DNA of 64,000 nt, taken from NCBI GenBank assembly GCA_045580325.1, contig JAZNNR010000017.1, positions 25,439 through 89,438 of the forward strand, read 5' to 3'. Under the pieces are notes generated by a model that was not told the DNA's origin, made no database searches, and worked only from the letters and a program-made list of their open reading frames with translations. This DNA is from SIG672 sp045580325. Its GTDB lineage: Bacteria; Bacillota; Clostridia; Oscillospirales; CAG-272. Shown here in pieces: positions 7,935 to 15,427 of this stretch. Position 1 is the first letter of the stretch. Each line of letters begins with the position of its first letter. The position numbers were made by a program, and so were the translations under genes.

Positions 7935-8680
7935 GTGAGAGGGATTTTCCCGACTATCAGCGATTCGGCAAGAACGACACGGCTTTCGCGTCTGAAAGCG
8001 ACCGAGCCTGACATACATATGACCTGAACGTCCGAAACGACTGTCATGCTTATACGGTGAAGCGTCTGGTTTATTCCCGCCTCCTGCATATCCGAGGATA
8101 TTTCGGCAGATACCGAAATGTACGGAACGGCACGAACGTTTATGCAAAAGCCCTTTCCCGAAAGATATTTCGGAGCGATTATACTTCCGATAGGTACGGG
8201 AATATTTATATATTTTTTGTGTCTTATCTCGCTGTTTATGCGAGATACCACGTCGGCACACATTACACTCATACTTGCGGTATTGGCGTTAAGAGAAGCG
8301 ATACTACCGTCGGGCATGATTATCTTCGTGCAAAAATCGTCCCACGTGTACTTCTTTTCTTCAAGCTCACACTTCACCGCACAGATCACAGTTTGCTCGA
8401 TAAATGAGCTTACAGTATTTTCAAGTGCACCGAGCGCGATCGGTTCGGCTTTTCTGTGTATTTTCATAGCGAAGGCACAAAGCAGACAGATACACAGGGC
8501 AAGAGAGAAAATACGAAGTAAAATTTTCGGACGTCTGCGTCTTTGGGAAATAGTTTTTTCAAGACGTTTGCGAAATTTGAGCAGTCCCTCGCGCAGTCCC
8601 ACAGATATATTTTTTATAAAAATCACCCTTTTCCTTTTATTTATATATTTATATTCGGAAAAGCTTGACTTCTTTATCAT
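7931..8680 (-). CDS. yunB: Sporulation protein YunB
   Basis: 249 residues. A basic N-terminus, one membrane segment (about residues 54-70), then a YunB-like domain: 'DGSIASLNANTASM', 'INIPVPIGSIIAPKYLSGKG', 'EISSDMQEAGINQTLHRI' and terminal 'LAESLIVGKIP'. YunB is a sigma-E-dependent membrane protein needed for efficient sporulation in Bacillus; its biochemical role is unknown. Divergent from guaA, convergent with cimA. The first ATG is taken, but the long basic stretch before the helix leaves room for a later start. Confidence 0.87.
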   Translation of the reverse strand: MIKKSSFSEYKYINKRKRVIFIKNISVGLREGLLKFRKRLEKTISQRRRRPKILLRIFSLALCICLLCAFAMKIHRKAEPIALGALENTVSSFIEQTVICAVKCELEEKKYTWDDFCTKIIMPDGSIASLNANTASMSVMCADVVSRINSEIRHKKYINIPVPIGSIIAPKYLSGKGFCINVRAVPYISVSAEISSDMQEAGINQTLHRISMTVVSDVQVICMSGSVAFRRESRVVLAESLIVGKIPLT

Positions 8681-8795
8681 TTTTACAACTTTTTAAAAAT
8701 CCGAGACACTACGCAAGATTTTTGCGTACACTCCCGATTTTAAATAAAATCTATTTTTAAAATCCGATACATTCGGAAAGAAAGGAATTAATAAT

Positions 8796-10085
8796 ATGCA
8801 ACAGGATATGATTCTTATCATTGACCTCGGAAGCGAAGAAAATGCTATGCTCGCACGTGAGATCCGTGCCCTCGGAGTTTACAGCGAGATCCACCCCCAC
8901 GACATTACAAAGAAAGAGCTCGAGGCTCTTCCCAACGTAAAGGGTATCATCTTAAACGGCGGAGTAAACCGCGTTGTTGACGGCGTTGAGATCGACGCAT
9001 CCGAAGCAGTATATTCTTCGGGAATTCCCACGGTCGCTTTCGACCACAAGGGTGCTCCCGCCTTCCCCGCAAGCGAAGAAGAAAGAAAGGCTCTTCTTTC
9101 CGATTTCGTATTTAACACCTGCAAGGCAGAGGCTAACTGGAATATGGAGAACTTCATAAACGACCAGGTTGAGCTTATACGCAGACAGGTTGGCGACGGT
9201 AAGGTCCTTCTCGCGCTTTCGGGCGGTGTTGACTCGTCGGTCGTTGCCGCGCTTCTCATCAAGGCTATCGGCGACAAGCTTACCTGCGTACACGTAAATC
9301 ACGGTCTTCTCCGTCAGGGAGAGCCCGAGCAGGTAGTTCAGGTATTCGGTAAGGAGCTCGGCGCAAACCTCGTTTACGTTGACGCTACCGACCGTTTCCT
9401 CGATAAGCTCGCAGGAGTGGCTGATTCCGAAAAGAAGAGAAAGATAATCGGCGCAGAATTTATCCGCGTATTTGAAGAAGAAGCAAGAAAGCTCGACGGA
9501 ATTTCCTTCCTCGCACAAGGAACTATCTATCCCGACATTATCGAAAGCGGAACAAAGACCGCAAAGGCTGTCAAGGCTCACCACAACGTCGGCGGACTTC
9601 CCGACGATCTTCAGTTCGAGCTCGTTGAGCCCCTCAAGATGCTCTTCAAGGACGAAGTACGTGCGTGCGGCGCGGCTCTCGGTCTTCCCGACAATATGGT
9701 TTACCGTCAGCCCTTCCCCGGCCCCGGACTCGGAGTACGCTGCCTTGGTGCGATCACACGCGACCGTCTTGAAGCAGTACGCCTTTCGGACGCTATACTG
9801 CGCGACGAATTTGCTAAAAACGGACTTGCAGGCAAGGTATGGCAGTATTTCACGGCTATTCCCGACTTCCGTTCTGTCGGCGTAAGAGATAACGCAAGAT
9901 GCTACGACTGGCCTGTAATTATCCGCGCGGTAAACACTATCGACGCGATGACAGCTTCGATCGAAGAGATCGACTACGCTATCCTTCACAAGATCACAAA
10001 CAGAATACTTAACGAAGTTCCCGGTGTAAACCGCGTGCTTTATGACCTGTCGCCCAAACCTGTGGCTACGATCGAATGGGAATAA
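8796..10085 (+). CDS. guaA: GMP synthase with truncated, cysteine-less glutaminase domain
   Basis: 429 residues, against about 510-525 for canonical GuaA. The synthetase half is complete: PP-loop 'LSGGVDSSVVAALL' (about residue 140), 'HVNHGLLR', 'QGTIYPDIIES', 'KAHHNVGGLP', 'RQPFPGPGLGVR', and terminal 'KPVATIEWE'. The N-terminal class-I amidotransferase domain keeps only its first strands ('ILIIDLGS', 'ALGVYSEI', 'GIILNGG'). Where the nucleophile 'GICYGMQ' belongs there is 'AFDHKG', and about 70 residues carrying the His-Glu pair are missing. The frame is continuous across the junction. Expected activity: ATP-dependent amination of XMP using free ammonia or a separate glutaminase. GAAAGGAATT precedes the ATG. 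No purine riboswitch was seen upstream. Confidence 0.92.
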   Translation: MQQDMILIIDLGSEENAMLAREIRALGVYSEIHPHDITKKELEALPNVKGIILNGGVNRVVDGVEIDASEAVYSSGIPTVAFDHKGAPAFPASEEERKALLSDFVFNTCKAEANWNMENFINDQVELIRRQVGDGKVLLALSGGVDSSVVAALLIKAIGDKLTCVHVNHGLLRQGEPEQVVQVFGKELGANLVYVDATDRFLDKLAGVADSEKKRKIIGAEFIRVFEEEARKLDGISFLAQGTIYPDIIESGTKTAKAVKAHHNVGGLPDDLQFELVEPLKMLFKDEVRACGAALGLPDNMVYRQPFPGPGLGVRCLGAITRDRLEAVRLSDAILRDEFAKNGLAGKVWQYFTAIPDFRSVGVRDNARCYDWPVIIRAVNTIDAMTASIEEIDYAILHKITNRILNEVPGVNRVLYDLSPKPVATIEWE

Positions 10086-10139
10086 AATCCAATCGGCTTG
10101 TGGTCGCTTTATAACGATAATGATGTGAAAGGAAACACT

Positions 10140-10604
10140 ATGAAGTTTACATTTCAATCTTTGCAAGATGACAATCTGATCGGCGGAAGCTCGTATTTTA
10201 TGGATTTCGGAGAGATGAACTCGCAAGAAGATGCCGCAATAGCAGAAGGAAAACTGCTTTCGGCCTTTGGCGAACCCGAGTTCACAAGCGAGAATTATGA
10301 AAACTCCTTCAACTATATCATTCGTGCCACTGCCGAAGAAGGCGATAGTGTGATATTGACTGTTTATGGCATGGGAGTTGTTCATATAGGCGCTGACAGA
10401 CAGGATGATTTTGCCCAAAAGGCCGCATCTGCTCTGATAGAATACGTAAATTCTTTTTTGCCCGCAGATTACAGCCGCACAGTTTATTACTTGGATTATG
10501 ATTTGCAAATTGATATTCAGGTAAAGAATGGTAAGGTTACAATTGAAGAGTCCCAAATATCAGAAGAAAAATCATCTGAATTATTTGATAAATTCTATAC
10601 GTGA
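10140..10604 (+). CDS. Hypothetical protein
   Basis: 154 residues from ATG 10140, preceded by GAAAGGAAA. Soluble, acidic, no signal peptide or membrane helix; alternating strands such as 'YIIRATAEEGDSVILTVYGMG' with a terminal 'DYDLQIDIQVKNGKVTIE'. I do not recognise the family. It begins the accessory stretch between guaA and the two-component system and may be co-transcribed with guaA (54-nt gap). Confidence 0.6.
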   Translation: MKFTFQSLQDDNLIGGSSYFMDFGEMNSQEDAAIAEGKLLSAFGEPEFTSENYENSFNYIIRATAEEGDSVILTVYGMGVVHIGADRQDDFAQKAASALIEYVNSFLPADYSRTVYYLDYDLQIDIQVKNGKVTIEESQISEEKSSELFDKFYT

Positions 10605-10901
10605 TTTTGTGATACCATTTTGATACCGTTTTTTCGTAGACACCATATACGAAGCGTAAAAAGGCGGTCAAATCCCAGAAAAAATGCGTAAAAAGACCTA
10701 AATTCACTCAATATACTGCTAATTTAAGCGAGTGGGAGTGAGAAAATAACATTCAAGCGGCTTGGAATCGTTTGGTTTCAAGCCGCTTTTGGTAAAACAA
10801 CCATCTCGTTTGAAAACATCTTTTAAAGCAGTTTGACGGCATAGTGTGAATAAAGGCGAGAAATCCAAATAAAATGATAATAAATAAAAGGAGAAAATGC
10901 T
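10605..10901. other. Intergenic region with tandem TGATACC boxes and a terminator
   Basis: Two TGATACC copies 11 nt apart (10620-10637) follow the hypothetical gene, then mixed sequence without an ORF, then the terminator hairpin at 10755-10790 and the leader of the TPR gene. Nothing coding is seen. Confidence 0.5.
10755..10790 (+). terminator. Terminator hairpin, CGGCTTGGA family
   Basis: AAGCGGCTTG and CAAGCCGCTT form a 10-bp stem with a 14-nt loop, followed by TT. It is related in sequence to the hairpins at 12210 and 13673. Confidence 0.7.
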
Positions 10902-12191
10902 GTGAAAAACAATTCCGGAAAGAAAGCTGTTGCTTTATACGTTATTTTATCAATTGCCTTTGCGATACCGGCACTCGTGCCGCTTTGGGTTATTCGCAGA
11001 CCTATTTGGATACTAGTGTATTGCCTGTTTTTCTACATATACATACACATAGCCGTATCATTTGCTACTAGAATAGCGATTTGGCCTTCGTTAGTTAAAG
11101 AACTCGACGCTGAAAAATATGCCGCTATCGTTAACACCAGGCTGTTTCGTGCTCGTCATTCGAACAAACTAGGTTTGTATTTGGCAACCGGTGACCATCA
11201 AGGTGCATATAATATAATTTCTTCCCTTTCACTCAAGCACAAAAGCTATAAACAAAGAGTTTACGGACATTTTTGGCTCTGCCGTATTTGCTTTGAGCGC
11301 GGGGATTATGAGGGATTAAAGGAAAATGTTGATCAAATTGAAAACTACCGCAAATACAATCCATCCATAAAGCTTAGCAAATATGATCAAGCGGTATATG
11401 ACTTTTACCGCGCATTTTCTAATGCCGACTACCTATCTGCTTGTGAAATTTTAGAAAAAAGCATTGAAAAATATTCACAAAAGAAAATGTACAATTATAC
11501 CACCTTGTTTCGAAGGTATCAATTGGCCGTTACAAAGAAAATGAGTGGCGATACTAATGAAGCTATTACACTTTTTGAGGAAATCAGGGACAGAGCTCCC
11601 AAGCTGTTCCTTTCAACACTTGCCCAAAGGCAGCTTGAATATATTTCAGGAACGCTTGAAGAAACAGTCCCCGAGCCCTTAGAGGTTACAGAAAATATTT
11701 CCGGTAAGCCTTCTAAAAAATCACGAATTTCCCGAGGCTTTGTTTACCTTTGGTGTCTTGTTTGTGTGATTTTTCTGATCATATCGGAAATTCTACTGCA
11801 CCTGGACAAACCGAATCAAGAAAACAAGAATCCGGAGTATATTGCCAAAATTGAAAGCACGCTCTATGACGACTATAAGCAATATCAGATTTTAGGATAT
11901 TTCAGTATTTACCCGGAATATGGTGATACAGAGTCGGTCGATTCTGTCTTTTTGGTTGAATCTGACGGAAAGATAGATCTGCATACACTTTACAAAGTAG
12001 GCGAAGAACGCGGAAACAACCTGAACGTAAAGGATATTCAAGTTGACAAAACATACGTCTATGAAAATGTCTTTTCAAAGAAGATAGAATTCGTTTTAAC
12101 TAAGAAGAAATACAATATTCCCAATAATGCAAAATATTATTGTGAAATAGACGGATATTATTTCTGTCTGATAGGCGTGTCAGATTCTTGA
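10902..12191 (+). CDS. Membrane protein with TPR-like repeats
   Basis: 429 residues starting at GTG 10902; AAAGGAG ends 8 nt before it. Two N-terminal membrane helices (about residues 8-55), a helical cytoplasmic region (about 70-250) with TPR-like pairs ('YLATGDHQGAYNIISSLS', 'CFERGDYEGLKENVDQ', 'KKMSGDTNEAITLFEEI'), a third helix near residues 280-300, and a beta-rich C-terminal domain of about 120 residues outside. No enzyme motif. Probably a scaffold or sensory membrane protein; function unknown. It lies alone between two related terminators, like a self-contained cassette. Confidence 0.6.
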   Translation: MKNNSGKKAVALYVILSIAFAIPALVPLWVIRRPIWILVYCLFFYIYIHIAVSFATRIAIWPSLVKELDAEKYAAIVNTRLFRARHSNKLGLYLATGDHQGAYNIISSLSLKHKSYKQRVYGHFWLCRICFERGDYEGLKENVDQIENYRKYNPSIKLSKYDQAVYDFYRAFSNADYLSACEILEKSIEKYSQKKMYNYTTLFRRYQLAVTKKMSGDTNEAITLFEEIRDRAPKLFLSTLAQRQLEYISGTLEETVPEPLEVTENISGKPSKKSRISRGFVYLWCLVCVIFLIISEILLHLDKPNQENKNPEYIAKIESTLYDDYKQYQILGYFSIYPEYGDTESVDSVFLVESDGKIDLHTLYKVGEERGNNLNVKDIQVDKTYVYENVFSKKIEFVLTKKKYNIPNNAKYYCEIDGYYFCLIGVSDS

Positions 12192-12209
12192 TCATTCGTT
12201 TATAACATT

Positions 12210-12284
12210 AAAAACGGCTTGGAAGCAAACTTCCAAGCCGTTTTTTATTATTTTATCAGCGCAAGTTCTTTTTCCTCGTCTGCC
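12210..12284. repeat. Direct repeat copy A: terminator plus duplicated tail of the YwaF-like gene
   Basis: About 75 nt nearly identical to 13673-13746. It contains a terminator (ACGGCTTGGAAG, 4-nt loop, CTTCCAAGCCGT, T6) and the last 12 or so codons of the minus-strand gene at 13710-14543, including its stop. Homology fades just after 12284. Here the coding tail is orphaned, which marks it as the duplicated copy. Confidence 0.85.
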
Positions 12285-12438
12285 CGTGCAACCTTTTTGT
12301 ATTTTTATACTGGTTCACACATTTTTCGAAAAATATGTTATAATTATAAAAAGTTTTCTTCTTTTTTGCCACCAATGCCTAAAAAAACGTACTTATTGAG
12401 TGAAAGCGCTTTTAAGTAAAACAAAGGAGGTGAACAAC

Positions 12439-12993
12439 ATGGATGATCTGAGTATCATTGAACTGTATTTTGCAAGAGATGAACAAGCGATCAAAGAGAC
12501 GGATGTCAAATATGGAAAGCTCTGTCGCAGTATTGCTTACAACATCTTGAACAACAAAGAGGATTCCGAGGAGTGTGTAAACGACACATATATCGGAGTT
12601 TGGAACGCTATCCCGCCGACAAGACCGAAAAACTTTATGGGATTTATCTGTAAGATCACGCGCAATCTGTCCTTGAAGCGCGTCGAAACCATGGCTCGTC
12701 AAAAAAGATCACAAGCGACGGTAATATCTCTCGACGAGCTTGCCGAGATATTGCCGGACGAGAGCATTGGAAAAGATGTGAGTAACGAAAACATTACCGA
12801 GTTGATAAGCGAATTTCTGCGGAAAGAAAAAGCTGATGTTCGAAACGTGTTTATTCGCAAATACTATTTCTTTGATTCTGTGGGTGAAATTGCCGAGAGA
12901 TATGGTTTTACCGAAGACAAGATCAAGAGTATGTTGTATCACACCCGAAAAAAACTAAAAGATTACTTAATCAAGGAGGGCGTTGTAATATGA
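12439..12993 (+). CDS. RNA polymerase sigma-70 family (ECF-like) sigma factor
   Basis: 184 residues from ATG 12439, fixed by the near-perfect AAAGGAGGTGA at 12424-12433. Region 2 includes 'AYNILNNKEDSEECVNDTYIGVWNAIPP' and 'FMGFICKITRNLSLK'; region 4 near the C-terminus includes 'FIRKYYFFDSVGEIAERYGF' and a helix-turn-helix ending 'KSMLYHTRKKLKDYL'. This subclass is abundant in gut Clostridia and is usually paired with a membrane-anchored partner, as here: the downstream ATG overlaps its TGA. Likely responds to an envelope signal, controlled by the partner protein. Confidence 0.88.
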   Translation: MDDLSIIELYFARDEQAIKETDVKYGKLCRSIAYNILNNKEDSEECVNDTYIGVWNAIPPTRPKNFMGFICKITRNLSLKRVETMARQKRSQATVISLDELAEILPDESIGKDVSNENITELISEFLRKEKADVRNVFIRKYYFFDSVGEIAERYGFTEDKIKSMLYHTRKKLKDYLIKEGVVI

Positions 12994-13670
12994 AAACACC
13001 GAGAATTTCAGAAGCATTCGGGAACATCCCCGAAGATCTGATAAGTGAAGCTGTAACATATAAAGGAGCAAGTAAGAAGAAATCTTTCATCAAGTGGGGA
13101 GCTATTGCGGCTTGCCTATGTTTGATCGTAACGGGCGGCTTTTTCGGATATCTGTTTAGTTCTCCCGACAGTTCTCCCGACACACCAAACAACGAAAACA
13201 ACATCATGTCGTTTTTTATGATAACTGCTCACGCAGCTAATGGGGAATCAACCGATTTGAGTTTTGCCGATAGTTGTTTGAATTCAAGCGTGGGAGGGAG
13301 CAATATTTTTGGAGTTGATATGCCATTGTTTAATTTTTCTGTTAGACCAACGGATTTTGAAGGCAATGAAGCTTTATACGAACGATTTGACATCTCCGTT
13401 TCCTATAATGGAATTCCTGTTACGGACAAAATCGAACACATTCTGATTGGTTATGACATTTCTATTCCGCCTTCCAACGAACCGTGGTCTTGGTCTATCA
13501 GTGGTTGGTTTACTGAACCAACGGATATTATAGTAAATATTCTTGACAAAGAAAGCCATGAGATTGTTGAAACGATTACGGTAAATGTAAATTATTTAGC
13601 GGACAAACAGGAGTACGAACTTAAAGTCACTAACTTAACCACCAAGTTTCCCGAACAACAAGGAGCTTAA
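12990..13670 (+). CDS. Membrane-anchored partner of the sigma factor (putative anti-sigma)
   Basis: 226 residues, ATG overlapping the sigma-factor stop (ATGA). The N-terminal 30 residues ('AFGNIPEDLISEAVTYK') are of the kind that precede the helix in Clostridial sigma-associated membrane proteins; one helix follows (about residues 36-55, 'WGAIAACLCLIVTGGFFGYL'). The outside part is beta-rich with no enzyme motif. The inferred role is to hold the sigma factor until a signal arrives; the external sensor domain is not recognised. It ends just before a terminator at 13673. Confidence 0.65.
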   Translation: MKTPRISEAFGNIPEDLISEAVTYKGASKKKSFIKWGAIAACLCLIVTGGFFGYLFSSPDSSPDTPNNENNIMSFFMITAHAANGESTDLSFADSCLNSSVGGSNIFGVDMPLFNFSVRPTDFEGNEALYERFDISVSYNGIPVTDKIEHILIGYDISIPPSNEPWSWSISGWFTEPTDIIVNILDKESHEIVETITVNVNYLADKQEYELKVTNLTTKFPEQQGA

Positions 13671-13672
13671 CC

Positions 13673-13746
13673 AAAAACGGCTTGGAATTCACTTCCAAGC
13701 CGTTTCTTATTATTTTATCAGCGCAAGTTCTTTTTCCTCGTCTGCC
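13673..13746. repeat. Direct repeat copy B: terminator plus 3' end of the YwaF-like gene
   Basis: Partner of 12210-12284. The hairpin (ACGGCTTGGAA, CACTTCCAAGCCGT) is a bidirectional terminator between the anti-sigma-like gene and the convergent YwaF-like gene; the remainder is the genuine coding 3' end of the latter. Confidence 0.85.
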
Positions 13747-14543
13747 ACTTGTGCTTTTTTGTTTTTCTTGCAAATCGCGTAATAAACGCCGTAAAAAGCA
13801 ACTATGTAAACTACAAACAGTCCAACGACCATAAGCGGATACGCCACCTTGTTTCCGCCGACCAGATCATAGACGATCTTGTAGGGCGTGCCGTCGTGGT
13901 TCATCAGGAACATATAATTGTAATCAATAAGTATATTTACGACGTATGCGAGCACACAGAAGACCGAAAGAACTGTGCAGGTTCCCGCGATATTCTTCTT
14001 TTTCATGCTGTGCATACCGCTTATCATTATGTAGAGCGACGCAAATCCCGAAATCGAATGGGTAATGCCCGACGAAACGTTGTCAAGCGAGAAAATGGGA
14101 TAAGCACTGTAGTTTTGTGCCGCACCGTACGTACCGACGATAGCCCCCAAAATACCGAAGATCATAACGAAGTCAAGCGCGATCTCTTTGAGTCTTCCCC
14201 TACTGAACGCCGCGAGCGGAAGTGCAAAGAGCTGAATACTGCACAAAAACAAGGGTAAGAGAGTTTGCCAGCGAGTCGGATCGTCAGGACTTCTGAGGCA
14301 GAGAATTACTATTTTGAAGATCTCAAAAGCGTCGATAAGAATTGCCGACCAAATTAAGACCCTGTTCTTTTCCCTGTCGGTCTTGTTTCTGAAAGCGCGT
14401 CCCAAAAGAACTGCCGAAACTGCCATTATAACAAGAAGACTTGTAACGAAGGTAAGGTGTTGCCAAGAATATGCGCCTGCGGGCTCACGGTAGTATGAAA
14501 GACCGTCTTCGCCCGAAAATCCCAAAAATTCTTTTATAAACAT
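13710..14543 (-). CDS. YwaF/TIGR02206-like integral membrane protein
   Basis: 277 residues from ATG 14543, chosen because GAGGGAG lies upstream; an ATG 19 codons earlier lacks one. About seven hydrophobic helices; 'YSWQHLTFVTSLLVI', 'LPLFLCSIQLFALPLAAFSRGRLKE' with a polar 'PLFLCS' in a helix, and 'HSISGFASLYIMISGM' resemble the YwaF family of seven-helix proteins. Function unknown. Its last codons have been duplicated at 12246-12284. Confidence 0.65.
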   Translation of the reverse strand: MFIKEFLGFSGEDGLSYYREPAGAYSWQHLTFVTSLLVIMAVSAVLLGRAFRNKTDREKNRVLIWSAILIDAFEIFKIVILCLRSPDDPTRWQTLLPLFLCSIQLFALPLAAFSRGRLKEIALDFVMIFGILGAIVGTYGAAQNYSAYPIFSLDNVSSGITHSISGFASLYIMISGMHSMKKKNIAGTCTVLSVFCVLAYVVNILIDYNYMFLMNHDGTPYKIVYDLVGGNKVAYPLMVVGLFVVYIVAFYGVYYAICKKNKKAQVADEEKELALIK

Positions 14544-14731
14544 TTTTGTTCTCCCTCGACAGATAAATTTGAAAGGGTCTGCTACTTCGCATTGTATCAT
14601 TTTTTGTCGAAAAAGTCAAGATGCGCGCTATACTCCGTTTTTTATATTAATAAATTCTTTAACTTTTACCGTCTTTTAAATTAATAAAATTGCAGTTATA
14701 ATATAAACAGAAAATTCAAAGGAGAAAACAA

Positions 14732-15427
14732 ATGTATAACATTCTGATCTGTGATGACGACCAAGATATTATAAATGCGCTGAAAATATATCTGTCAGAC
14801 CCAAACTACAACATATTTGAAGCAAATAATGGTTTCGAGGCGCTTGAGATAATCTCAGGCACAGAGATACACCTCATACTTATGGACATAATGATGCCAA
14901 GTATGGACGGAATTTCAGCGATGATAAAAATACGCGAGCATAGTAACGTTCCTGTTATATTGATAACCGCCAAAAGTGAGGACAGCGACAAAATCCTCGG
15001 ACTTAATGCAGGCGCAGACGATTATATAACGAAACCGTTTAATCCGATCGAAGTAAGTGCGCGTGTGCATTCACAGCTGAGAAGATACCTTCAGCTCGGT
15101 TCGGGTAAACTGACTCCGCAAATACTTGTCATAGGCGGTATAGAGCTTAATGACGACGCCAAAACGGTAACGCGCGACGGTCAGACGGTTTTATTAACAC
15201 CAACCGAATACGAAATACTTAAGCTTCTTATGTCAAATCCCGGTAAAGTATATTCTCCAAAAGACATTTACAGAAATATATGGCGAGAAAATCCTCTTAA
15301 CACCGATAATACTATCGCCGTGCATATTAGGCACATACGCGAAAAAATAGAGATAAATCCCGCCGAGCCAAGATACCTTAAAGCAGTTTGGGGACACGGA
15401 TACGTTATGGAAGGAGAAAAGAAATGA
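14732..15427 (+). CDS. OmpR/PhoB-family response regulator
   Basis: 231 residues. Receiver domain with acidic pocket 'CDDD' (residues 7-10), phospho-acceptor Asp52 in 'LMDIMMPSMDG', Thr/Ala switch 'LITAKSE' and Lys101 in 'DYITKPF'; C-terminal winged helix with 'LTPTEYEILKLLM' and 'VHIRHIREKIE...YLKAVWGHGY'. CAAAGGAG precedes the ATG and a TATAAT -10 lies at about 14696. Overlaps the kinase gene (ATGA). Closest in style to the VanR-like regulators common in Clostridia; its regulon cannot be told from the neighbours. Confidence 0.93.
   Translation: MYNILICDDDQDIINALKIYLSDPNYNIFEANNGFEALEIISGTEIHLILMDIMMPSMDGISAMIKIREHSNVPVILITAKSEDSDKILGLNAGADDYITKPFNPIEVSARVHSQLRRYLQLGSGKLTPQILVIGGIELNDDAKTVTRDGQTVLLTPTEYEILKLLMSNPGKVYSPKDIYRNIWRENPLNTDNTIAVHIRHIREKIEINPAEPRYLKAVWGHGYVMEGEKK

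Noticed and set aside
8796..9200. GuaA shortening as a frameshift or assembly break
   Set aside because: The frame is continuous and conserved segments continue on both sides ('GIILNGG' then 'F-x-F-N-T-C...W'); no canonical Cys motif is found in the other frames nearby.
8952..10556. Long minus-strand ORF (534 aa) antisense to guaA
   Set aside because: It mirrors the strongly conserved GuaA synthetase frame, has no recognisable motif and no ribosome binding site. It is codon-bias shadow.
10614..10640. Tandem TGATACC boxes as a phage attachment site
   Set aside because: No integrase, no tRNA and no matching second site were seen. Too short to support.
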